Assembly: GCA_002490995.1 (NCBI GenBank)
Contig: DKVC01000265.1
Span: 3,485 to 16,115 of the forward strand
Reading direction: 5' to 3'
Source of the DNA: Lachnospiraceae bacterium UBA7188
GTDB taxonomy: Bacteria; Bacillota; Clostridia; Lachnospirales; Lachnospiraceae
DNA: 12,631 nt
Positions 1-5,421 of the stretch are shown one piece after another (the stretch's first letter is position 1; every line of letters starts with the position of its first letter). The notes under the pieces are model-generated. The model made no database searches. It saw only the letters and a list, made by a program, of their open reading frames with translations, and was not told the DNA's origin. The translations under genes were made by a program, and so were the position numbers.

Positions 1-21
1 TTATTTTCCGACAATTCCTAA
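1..21 (+). repeat. Module-border repeat, copy R1 (cut by window edge)
   Basis: The first 21 bases match 20 of 21 bases at 12368-12388 in the same orientation, and closely match the reverse complement of 4192-4212. The other copies extend about 30 bases further on the side lost here, so this is probably a truncated view of the same element. Confidence 0.6.
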
Positions 22-227
22 GCCATCAAGATAAACAGCCGCATTTGCCTGTACCTGACACAGGCAGATAAAACAGGCTGCCAGAATAATCTGCTAAATT
101 TTTGTAGCAGTGCTCTTTGAAAAAAATCCATTTTGCTGCAAATTTGCACCAAATTACTTCAAACTACTTTCTGCTGCTAAATTTTTGCAGCAAAACCTTT
201 CCCTGTAACTCACCTTTCCCTGTAACG
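22..227. repeat. Repeat-rich non-coding region downstream of parR
   Basis: No convincing gene is present. It holds a 7-bp inverted repeat (TGCCTGT 46-52 / ACAGGCA 60-66), a 19-bp direct repeat with one mismatch (ctgctaaatttttg[t/c]agca at 91-109 and 174-192, each able to form a short hairpin), a related tgctgcaaatttgca stretch near 134-148, and a perfect 15-bp direct repeat (acctttccctgtaac at 195-209 and 212-226). Such clustered repeats beside a parM/parR pair could be a centromere-like or origin-like site. That function is inferred only. Confidence 0.5.
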
Positions 228-259
228 TAAAAGAGGCATACCCCACTCCGGTATGCCTC
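228..259 (-). terminator. Rho-independent terminator of the ssb-radC-parM-parR operon
   Basis: A perfect 9-bp stem (GAGGCATAC 233-241 / GTATGCCTC 251-259) is followed, reading on the minus strand, by TTTTA. It starts 7 bases past the parR stop codon, the expected place for the end of the operon. Confidence 0.85.
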
Positions 260-266
260 AATTACT

Positions 267-668
267 TTACATGAACTTCTCCAATATACTGTCAAATCCT
301 TCCGGGAAGCTGTCACTGTAACCCGGCAGGATTTCATCCCCTTCCGACAGCCCGCCTGTCTTCCCTGCCCTTCCTGCCCCTTCCGGGAACCCCTCCGCTA
401 TCTTTTCAAGCATCCCGGCAATAACATCACTCTGGGAAGCCAGCTCACCATGCACGATTTCCCGCAGCCGTTCCATGCATGCATCCATTCCCGCATCAGT
501 TCCCATTCCATGCTCCCCGCCGTCAAAATGCTGCCGGAGAATGCCTTTTACATAAACAGGCATTGAAAGTCCCATTCCTTTCCTGCCCTCTTCCAGCATC
601 CGGTACATCTCCATGTCCACAACTTTTCGCTCCTGGAACCGGAGCGTAATAACCCGGTCTTTAGCCAT
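267..668 (-). CDS. ParR-like DNA-binding partner of the ParM-type actin (probable)
   Basis: A 133-residue protein. The open frame runs back to 758, but the ATG at 668 is preferred: it follows the restored parM stop (672-670) by one base and has a GGGGG-type ribosome site about 10 bases upstream. The N-terminal ~45 residues (MAKDRVITLRF..., then a predicted helix, then MSMPVYVKGIL-like text) have the layout of a ribbon-helix-helix DNA-binding domain, as in ParR adaptors that bind centromere repeats and cap ParM filaments. The rest is Gly/Glu-rich and not recognisable, with a hydrophobic end (DSILEKFM) that could be the filament-binding tail. Assignment rests mainly on position after parM and the RHH-like start, because ParR proteins are poorly conserved. 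It is the last gene of the operon, followed by a terminator. Confidence 0.65.
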   Translation of the reverse strand: MAKDRVITLRFQERKVVDMEMYRMLEEGRKGMGLSMPVYVKGILRQHFDGGEHGMGTDAGMDACMERLREIVHGELASQSDVIAGMLEKIAEGFPEGAGRAGKTGGLSEGDEILPGYSDSFPEGFDSILEKFM

Positions 669-782
669 GTCATGCCGCCCCCTGCTTCCTGAGTATCTGG
701 TAAGCAAGGTACTCATAGCCTTTTGCATTGGCATGGATGTCACAATCGTAAGCGACATTTGGCCTGTGTCCGGAAAAATTCT

Positions 783-1604
783 TCACCGCCACCGCGCCAC
801 CGCGCCACCGCCGACATAGATGACGTTCATATAGTCCAGCCTGTAGCCCCGCTCTTCCAGTTCCAGCTCCAGCATATGTACCTGCTCCCGGATGCCTTTC
901 CGCACCAGGTCGGCATATGCCCTGGGAAGAAAACTTTCCTTTTTCAGGATAACTTTCAGGACCTCATCCTCTGGAATGTCCCTTCCATACTGCACCTGCA
1001 GATTTCCCTGTATCTGCCGCACCCACTTCACCATAGCCCTCTCAATGGTGATGCATCTCCGCTCCACCGGGATCCCACGCTCCAGGCATACCACATCCGT
1101 TGTCTTGCTCCCCACATCCACAACCAGGTAATCGTCCTTCATGTTCCCCAGGCGCGGGGCGACTGCGGAATAGCACTGGGGGAATACAAATGTGCGGCTT
1201 ATTTCCACATCATACCGGACTCCCTCAAACTCAAACCGCAGTGCAGGCTTCTGGCTGTAATATTCCAGCAGCTGCCCCTTCTCACGCCCATAATCGGAAA
1301 AGGGCAGCCCCACCGCAAGGATAATCTCCGCTTTCCGTATCCCCTCCACGGAAAGCTCTTTTGCCGCCGCTGCCATTGTCAGCAGCCTCGCATCCTCATC
1401 TGAGACTTTATCCTCCGTGATCGCTGCCCTCCCTTCGCCGACTTTATAATACCTTCTGCCGTACTTCAGCGAGTGTTCCATGACTGACGGCTCCACCTTT
1501 CCCATGGCGTGGACCCCGTTATCAAACAGGGTCCGCGCTGTCTTCCCGAACTGGTAGCCGTTATCAAAACCGATAATGTACTTCCCACTGGCCAGCTTAA
1601 TCAT
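783..1604 (-). CDS. parM: ParM/StbA-family actin-like segregation ATPase, C-terminally truncated by an 8-bp repeat expansion
   Basis: This actin-like ATPase would form filaments that push element copies apart at division. Phosphate-1 motif IGFDNG is at residues 11-16, phosphate-2 DVGSKTTD at 163-170, and adenosine motif YVGGGA at 263-268. The ATG at 1604 has an AAAGGAGG site 9 bases upstream. The frame stops at residue 273 after GGGAVARWR. In another frame the DNA downstream encodes VKNFSGHRPNVAY and then DIHANAKGYEYLA, the usual family C-terminus, ending at 672-670 one base before the parR ATG. The cause is a tract of three 8-bp units at 787-811. With two units the protein would be 308 residues with GGGAVAVKNF. 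As written it lacks about 38 residues, including the last part of the nucleotide-binding subdomain, and is probably non-functional or altered. Confidence 0.88.
   Translation of the reverse strand: MIKLASGKYIIGFDNGYQFGKTARTLFDNGVHAMGKVEPSVMEHSLKYGRRYYKVGEGRAAITEDKVSDEDARLLTMAAAAKELSVEGIRKAEIILAVGLPFSDYGREKGQLLEYYSQKPALRFEFEGVRYDVEISRTFVFPQCYSAVAPRLGNMKDDYLVVDVGSKTTDVVCLERGIPVERRCITIERAMVKWVRQIQGNLQVQYGRDIPEDEVLKVILKKESFLPRAYADLVRKGIREQVHMLELELEERGYRLDYMNVIYVGGGAVARWR
787..811. repeat. Octanucleotide tandem repeat (3 copies) inside parM
   Basis: The unit cgccaccg (plus strand; cggtggcg in the coding sense) occurs at 787-794, 795-802 and 803-810 plus one base. Eight is not a multiple of three, so each gain or loss shifts the parM frame. 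Two copies (or 2+3n) keep the full-length frame open; three copies give a TGA at once. Confidence 0.95.
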
Positions 1605-1752
1605 AATCCAGCCCTCCTTTGCATATTTTCAGCTCACCGCGCCATAATAACCCTGGCTCCAATGCCTGTACCAGTCTCTTTCCAATACGGACAGATTCCA
1701 TAATTCCACCATTTCCACCGGATAATCCATTCGTAAGACTGGAAGTATCCAT
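1597..1752 (-). CDS. Possible 51-residue protein overlapping the parM start (weak)
   Basis: An ATG at 1752 opens a 51-codon frame (MDTSSLTNGL...CKGGLDYD) whose stop codon overlaps the start of parM by 8 bases, as in translationally coupled genes. It fills most of the otherwise empty 211-base gap between the coiled-coil gene and parM. No good ribosome site precedes 1752. An internal ATG (M18, at 1701) has GGTGG upstream. No family is recognised. It lies in the same frame as the upstream gene after that gene's TAG, so it could also be chance or a decayed tail. Confidence 0.25.
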   Translation of the reverse strand: MDTSSLTNGLSGGNGGIMESVRIGKRLVQALEPGLLWRGELKICKGGLDYD

Positions 1753-1815
1753 AGCCTTACCATGTGGTGGAACAGATGGAAAGATGGAAAAATACCGTAA
1801 TGGCCTTCCATAATC

Positions 1816-2673
1816 CTACACTGATGATATATACCTGGCACTGCTTCCTCCCTCCTCCCCTTCCTCTTCCCCATACTTCGCCAGCACCAGCAGGAGGCTG
1901 CTGCCGGCCTTCCTCTGCCGCCTGTGCTGCCTGAATGCATCCGCCTGCAGCTTAAGGTCTGTCCACGCCGCTTCTTCCTCCCTGCCAATGCTGTCTGCCC
2001 ATTTGTCTGCCGCCTCTTCCATCTGCCGTGCTTCCAGTTCCATCTTTTCCTCAATGATATTTATGAGCTGCCTGTATATCTCCTGCGGCATCTTCCGCTT
2101 CTCCGCCAGCCTGGATGCTTCCGCCATATCATTGTACAGTATTTCCAGTTCTTCCTCCTGCTTCTTTACCACTTCCTCCAGCCCTGCTGCTTTCTCCACC
2201 TGCGCTTCCATCTCCCTTTCCAGCATTATCTTCTGCTCTTTTAAGCTGAATGCGGTATCCAGGTCAATATTCTGCTCTGCCACTTCCCATACACCGTCCA
2301 TGGCAGTTCCAACGCAGCTCCCTTCCCCAAGGCTGTCCACAATCTCCCTGATCTTTTCCAGGGCTTTCTTCTCCTGTTCTTTTGTTGCCATGGCTTCCAC
2401 CTCTTTCCATCTTTCCACTGTGCAGGATGACGTTATGTCCGGGTCAGGCTTATACATCGTAGGAAACCGTAAGAATATCCTGATATCCCTTTTCAGCTGC
2501 TTTATGTGCTTCTGCACGGCTTCTTCCATCCCCGGCAGCGCTTTCATTCCCTGCATGTCATTCAATATACCATATGCCGCTTTCAGCTGGCTGCTGTCCC
2601 TTATTTCCATCAGACTTTCTGCCCAATGGTTCTGATTTCCTTCCATGCCCTTTCCTTTATAAAGCCCCGTCAT
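1816..2673 (-). CDS. Coiled-coil protein of unknown function
   Basis: A 285-residue, strongly charged, Glu/Lys-rich protein with no signal peptide or membrane segment, so probably cytoplasmic. Residues about 140-230 have the look of a long coiled coil (for example KEQKIMLEREMEAQVEK and VVKKQEEELEILYNDMAEA). The N-terminal ~90 residues look globular and helical, with an RFPTMYKP segment near residue 70. The start at 2673 lies two bases after the radC stop with GGGAG 7 bases upstream, which fits translational coupling. An alternative ATG at 2646 with AAAGGAAAGG is also possible. Its place between radC and parM suggests a role in element maintenance or a structural link to DNA, but I do not recognise the family. 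Confidence 0.75.
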   Translation of the reverse strand: MTGLYKGKGMEGNQNHWAESLMEIRDSSQLKAAYGILNDMQGMKALPGMEEAVQKHIKQLKRDIRIFLRFPTMYKPDPDITSSCTVERWKEVEAMATKEQEKKALEKIREIVDSLGEGSCVGTAMDGVWEVAEQNIDLDTAFSLKEQKIMLEREMEAQVEKAAGLEEVVKKQEEELEILYNDMAEASRLAEKRKMPQEIYRQLINIIEEKMELEARQMEEAADKWADSIGREEEAAWTDLKLQADAFRQHRRQRKAGSSLLLVLAKYGEEEGEEGGSSARYISSV

Positions 2674-2675
2674 GG

Positions 2676-3143
2676 TCAGCTCCCATCAGTGCCAGGGCTG
2701 CCATCCAGCAGATTGTCTTCCATAAAACTGTAATAAGCCCCATTCCTGCCGATTATGATATGGTCGGTCAGTTCTATTTCCAGCAGCTCACCCGCTTCCC
2801 TGACCTTCCTTGTGAACTCCCTGTCCACCCGGGACGGCGCGGGGTCACCTCCCGGGTGGTTATGGAATATGAAGATACGCGTGGCATTGCTCATAATTGC
2901 AGCCTTAAATATCTCCGGTATGGCGCCGGGGCAGTAGTCAACAGACCCTCTCCCAACCTCGTCTATGTACGTTGCCCGGCCACCGGCATCACACCCGACC
3001 ACTATTACATGCTCCCTGTTTGAATGCCGGATTATATTTCTCTCTATCCACTCTGCAGCCTTCCCGGATGAGGACAGCGGATCCCGCAGGTATTCGGCAT
3101 ACCCGTCCACCACCATCTCCAGCCTGACAATCGGCACCCTCAT
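2676..3143 (-). CDS. radC: RadC/JAB (JAMM) domain protein
   Basis: A 155-residue protein of the RadC family as carried by mobile elements: essentially the JAB domain without the helix-hairpin-helix part of chromosomal RadC. The metal-binding JAMM signature H-x-H-x7-S-x2-D is complete (H94, H96, S104, D107 in HNHPGGDPAPSRVD), flanked by the family text IDEVGRGSVDY and LTDHIIIG. The ATG overlaps the ssb stop codon by four bases (ATGA), so it is translationally coupled to ssb. The family's biochemical role is unsettled. Co-occurrence with ssb and recombination genes points to processing of element DNA or of a partner protein during transfer or replication. Family assignment is secure; function is inferred. 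Confidence 0.92.
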   Translation of the reverse strand: MRVPIVRLEMVVDGYAEYLRDPLSSSGKAAEWIERNIIRHSNREHVIVVGCDAGGRATYIDEVGRGSVDYCPGAIPEIFKAAIMSNATRIFIFHNHPGGDPAPSRVDREFTRKVREAGELLEIELTDHIIIGRNGAYYSFMEDNLLDGSPGTDGS

Positions 3144-3784
3144 GGCTCATCCCCTCCTGCCTCCGGTTCCATCATGCTGACGGATACTTCATAGGCCACC
3201 CGGGATTCCGGCTTTCCCTCCGGGAGCCATTTCACGTACTCCCTGCTCTGTATCCTTCCCTGCATCTTTACGGCCATCCCTACTTCAAGCCGCCCTGCAA
3301 GCCTTGCGTTCCTTCCCCAGGCAATACAGGGGATGTAATCCGATTTTCCATAGGCCCTATTTACCGCCAGGAGGATGTCCGCAATCTCCCTCCCCAGGGG
3401 TGTTTTCCTGTACACTGGTTCCTTACAGACAAAGCCTTCCAGGGAAATCCGGTTGTTTTCCCTGTCCTTCCCAGGCTCTTCCTCCAGGAATTCAGCCTCC
3501 TGCACAAATACGGAAAGCACCAGCCTGCTCTTCCCCTCTTCATGCCGGTTATACGAACGGAACTGCCCTGTTACATTTACCATGGATCCGGTATAATCCT
3601 GCCTTACATCCAGAATCCTGTCCGAAAGCATGAGCGGTATGATATCCGCATACCCGCTCTCCCTGCTGATGCTGATATCTGCCATGTAAAACTTTTCCCC
3701 AAAAACCTGGTGGCTGTACCTGAACCCTGAACAAATCTTCCCTGTTACATTTACCCTGTTATTTTCCATCCTGTTGTCTGACAC
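3140..3784 (-). CDS. Single-stranded-DNA-binding protein with two tandem OB folds
   Basis: A 214-residue protein. Residues about 11-98 (VNVTGKI...MVNVTGQF...LVLSVFVQEAEF) look like a first OB domain. Residues 111-205 (NRISLEGFVCKEPVYRKTPLGREIADILLAVNR, then DYIPCIAWGRNAR) are a clear second SSB-type OB domain. It would protect ssDNA made during replication, transfer or repair of the element. The C-terminus is acidic (EPEAGGDEP) but lacks the canonical DDDIPF-like tail that recruits partners. The GTG at 3784 is chosen because AGGAG lies 7 bases upstream; the ATG at 3769 has no such site. It is the first gene of the operon and overlaps radC by four bases. Standard SSBs have one OB per chain, so this resembles the element-encoded double-OB type. 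Confidence 0.85.
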   Translation of the reverse strand: MSDNRMENNRVNVTGKICSGFRYSHQVFGEKFYMADISISRESGYADIIPLMLSDRILDVRQDYTGSMVNVTGQFRSYNRHEEGKSRLVLSVFVQEAEFLEEEPGKDRENNRISLEGFVCKEPVYRKTPLGREIADILLAVNRAYGKSDYIPCIAWGRNARLAGRLEVGMAVKMQGRIQSREYVKWLPEGKPESRVAYEVSVSMMEPEAGGDEP

Positions 3785-3893
3785 TGGTATCTCCTCTCTG
3801 TATTTTCCGGCAGGTATTTTCTGCCTTTATTGTCTTCCAGTCTCCTGCGCCTTCAGATATAACCCGTGAACCTGCACATTTACTGCTTTCTGT

Positions 3894-3922
3894 ACTATAC
3901 TCAGGACCGCCAGAATTGACCA
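3894..3922 (-). promoter_or_regulatory. Candidate promoter of the ssb operon, next to an inverted repeat
   Basis: On the minus strand TATAGT (3894-3899) could be a -10 box. The -35 position, 17 bases upstream, holds only TGGTCA, a weak match. The arms of a 9-bp inverted repeat (3905-3913 and 3946-3954) flank this -35 region, as an operator would. About 110 bases remain to the ssb start. Confidence 0.35.
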
Positions 3923-3982
3923 GACTGCTTATGGCATGATTACAGCTGGCGGTCTAAAGGTCACTTTCACAGCAGTGACCTT
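3905..3982. repeat. Two consecutive inverted repeats upstream of ssb
   Basis: GACCGCCAG at 3905-3913 is inverted as CTGGCGGTC at 3946-3954. AAGGTCACT at 3957-3965 is inverted as AGTGACCTT at 3974-3982 with an 8-base loop. Both are perfect 9-bp pairs. Neither is followed by a T-run on either strand, so a terminator is unlikely; protein-binding sites or origin structure are more plausible. Confidence 0.6.
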
Positions 3983-4080
3983 GTTATACATTTACGGTGG
4001 AAAATGTTTCTAACCGTGAGTATACATTGCAGAAATATGCATGTTATGCATTTCCACCGACAGACATTTACGGTATTCCA
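3983..4080. repeat. Repeat-dense intergenic DNA with ACATTTACGGT repeats
   Basis: ACATTTACGGT occurs at 3988-3998 and 4064-4074. Between them is a 9-bp inverted repeat (CGGTGGAAA 3995-4003 / TTTCCACCG 4051-4059) and variants of TATACATT and TATGCATT. The octamer ACATTTAC also occurs at 3573, 3747 and 3876 in the same orientation, though the first two encode the repeated NVTG text of the ssb protein. No convincing gene is seen here. Confidence 0.5.
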
Positions 4081-4111
4081 TATAAAAAGGAGAACCCTCC
4101 ACAGGTTCTCC
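4081..4111 (-). terminator. Terminator 2 below the Rpn-like gene
   Basis: A perfect 8-bp stem (GGAGAACC 4089-4096 / GGTTCTCC 4104-4111) is followed on the minus strand by TTTTTATA. It insulates the ssb operon from upstream transcription. Confidence 0.8.
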
Positions 4112-4115
4112 CCAT

Positions 4116-4153
4116 AAAAAACAGGGAGCATCCCCTGCACAGAAATGCTCCCT
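4116..4153 (-). terminator. Terminator 1 below the Rpn-like gene
   Basis: A 9-bp stem (AGGGAGCAT 4123-4131 / ATGCTCCCT 4145-4153) is followed on the minus strand by G and six T residues. It lies in tandem with the terminator at 4081-4111. Confidence 0.78.
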
Positions 4154-4190
4154 TTCCTATAAGATTCTTTTCAATTATCTGACGGTCTCT

Positions 4191-4242
4191 TTTAGGAACT
4201 GTCGGAAAATAACCGCTGCAACTTCTTTAGGCAAAAGCCTGG
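4191..4242 (-). repeat. Module-border repeat, copy R2
   Basis: The reverse complement of these 52 bases matches 12338-12389 at 44 of 52 positions by hand alignment. The two copies are inverted relative to each other across about 8.1 kb. The shared core reads TTTTGCCTAAAGAA, then GCAGC, then GTTATTTTCCGACA. Confidence 0.75.
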
Positions 4243-4294
4243 AAATACAATAAAAATTGCTATAAACTTGCAGCAGTTATTTGTAGACATTTCC
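4195..4294. repeat. About 100-bp inverted-repeat element next to the Rpn-like gene
   Basis: The 25-bp ends 4195-4219 and 4270-4294 are inverted copies of each other (about 20 of 25 positions, including AAATAAC and GCTGC), enclosing 50 bases. This small palindromic element includes the R2 border repeat and stops 11 bases from the stop codon of the PD-(D/E)XK gene. It could be a MITE-like or REP-like element, or a transcript stabiliser. Confidence 0.6.
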
Positions 4295-4305
4295 TTACTG
4301 CCTCA

Positions 4306-5151
4306 TTACAAATACTGGATTGCCTCTTCCGGCGTAAGCTCATAATTTTTCACCAATATTTCCTGGATTCGCTTATCATCTGCGCCCAGGTCGCGGAAAC
4401 TTCTCACAGCGTTTATAATGGATTTTTGAACTTTGGATTCAACTATTTTATTAATCTCCGGTTCCATAATCTCCAACAATGCTTTGCACATACTGTCATC
4501 TCCTCTCAGCTCTTCCACTATCTTCCAGTTTGCCCCAATGCTTACTTCCAGTACGGAATCTGCCAGTTCCCTGTCAAGTTTCTGCTTAAGGCTGTGTACG
4601 CGTTCCAGTAATTCCCGCATCTCCTGCTTTTGTACCCGGTCAGACAGAGCTTTGATCCATGTATGCTCTTTTTGACTCAATTCTCTTCCCACAACAATCT
4701 GCGTCTGGAACAGAACTGCATCCAGGACATAATAAATGCCTGCATACGGATTTTCTACTCGGATATTATGTTCCTTAAAATACCGGAACAGCCCCTCCGG
4801 TTTCGCATCCCGGATAATGGATATGGTAATATCATCCGCCGGGCGCTCATTTACGGACTCGCCATAAGCCTTATACAGGCAGCCATATGCATTTGCCTTA
4901 TAAAAAGCATCAATATCCATATGGTCCTCCGGTGACTTGTACTCTACAATATTGTGCCCACGGAACAGCTTCCCTATCTCATTGACCATCTGGACACCCG
5001 GTTCCTTTTTAATCACCAGGAGGTCAATTTCCAGCGGCCTTGTGTTCAGGTTATACTCTTTTTCAAAAATGAGAGCGCCCCTGTTATCTTCAAATTCCAG
5101 GTTCATTGCCGCCACAAAACCAGGATGCCATTGTATTTTCGTATCGCCCAT
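4306..5151 (-). CDS. PD-(D/E)XK (Rpn-like) family protein
   Basis: A 281-residue protein counted from the ATG at 5151. The N-terminal domain has the PD-(D/E)XK nuclease pattern: D43 in EIDLLVIKK, then E70 and K72 in NIVEYKSPED, with a typical spacing of about 27 residues. The C-terminus (RSFRDLGADDKRIQEIL, then TPEEAIQYL) resembles the tail of Rpn-type recombination-promoting nucleases and putative transposases. The middle is helical and charged, possibly coiled coil. The frame is open back to 5190, but a near-consensus promoter with its -10 at 5179-5184 lies inside that extension, and AAAGGA precedes the ATG at 5151, so the shorter form is right. It is monocistronic: own promoter upstream, inverted-repeat element and two terminators downstream. 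The actual activity (nuclease, defence or recombination) is not shown by the sequence. Confidence 0.75.
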   Translation of the reverse strand: MGDTKIQWHPGFVAAMNLEFEDNRGALIFEKEYNLNTRPLEIDLLVIKKEPGVQMVNEIGKLFRGHNIVEYKSPEDHMDIDAFYKANAYGCLYKAYGESVNERPADDITISIIRDAKPEGLFRYFKEHNIRVENPYAGIYYVLDAVLFQTQIVVGRELSQKEHTWIKALSDRVQKQEMRELLERVHSLKQKLDRELADSVLEVSIGANWKIVEELRGDDSMCKALLEIMEPEINKIVESKVQKSIINAVRSFRDLGADDKRIQEILVKNYELTPEEAIQYL

Positions 5152-5178
5152 TTGCCATTCCTTTCCCTGTTCCTCTTC

Positions 5179-5206
5179 ATTATAACACATTTTTTCCGTT
5201 TCTCAA
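5179..5206 (-). promoter_or_regulatory. Promoter of the Rpn-like gene
   Basis: On the minus strand TTGAGA (5201-5206), a 16-base spacer and TATAAT (5179-5184) preceded by TGT form an extended -10 promoter. The start site would be near 5172, leaving a leader of about 20 bases before the ATG at 5151. Confidence 0.75.
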
Positions 5207-5421
5207 CTATATGGCATAATTTTTCCTGCTGTGAATTTCCCTGCCGGATTCAAAGTGTATATTGCCTTTTGAATCTTTCCATATTGGAAAGGCATTATAT
5301 GTCCCTGTAGCGCTGTCAGGTCTTTTGATGACGTCCAAACACCGACCACAAACCAGCAGCACCACTGTGCCGGTACATTATACCCATGCACCAGCGGGGC
5401 CTGCAGCAGCTTCCCCCTGTT
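5207..5421. other. Intergenic region with nested palindromes
   Basis: No supported gene. At 5247-5294 several palindromes nest and compete: GATTCAAA 5247-5254 / TTTGAATC 5268-5275, CTTTCCA 5275-5281 / TGGAAAG 5285-5291 with a 3-base loop, and TGCCTTT 5263-5269 / AAAGGCA 5288-5294. No T-run follows on either strand, so a structured RNA, a binding site or a repeat remnant is possible. A 62-codon minus-strand frame (5203-5391) lacks a ribosome site. Confidence 0.45.

Noticed and set aside
91..192. Spaced repeats that might suggest a CRISPR array
   Set aside because: Only two copies of 19 bp are present, with no regular spacers and no cas genes in the window.
669..758. N-terminal extension of the ParR-like protein to an ATG at 758
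   Set aside because: This DNA encodes the lost C-terminus of ParM in another frame, and the ATG at 668 has a better ribosome site and is coupled to the restored parM stop.
723..1403. Plus-strand open frame of 226 codons opposite parM
   Set aside because: It is antisense to a gene with clear actin motifs, is rich in His/Pro/Leu as expected for a shadow frame, and has no ribosome site.
1629..2054. Minus-strand 141-codon frame overlapping the end of the coiled-coil gene
   Set aside because: It overlaps the coiled-coil gene in a different frame, lacks a ribosome site, and its Arg/Trp-rich text looks like an off-frame reading.
1988..2635. Plus-strand open frame of 215 codons opposite the coiled-coil gene
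   Set aside because: Its Ser/Cys/Phe-rich text is the antisense image of a Glu/Lys-rich coiled coil. The minus-strand gene has coupling to radC and a ribosome site.
3957..3982. Hairpin upstream of ssb as a terminator
   Set aside because: The 9-bp stem has no T-run on either strand and lies between tandem terminators and the ssb start, which fits an operator or origin site better.
5203..5391. Minus-strand 62-codon frame between DUF5688 and the Rpn-like gene
   Set aside because: No ribosome site before the ATG, it runs to the edge of the Rpn-like gene's promoter, and its text matches no family I know.
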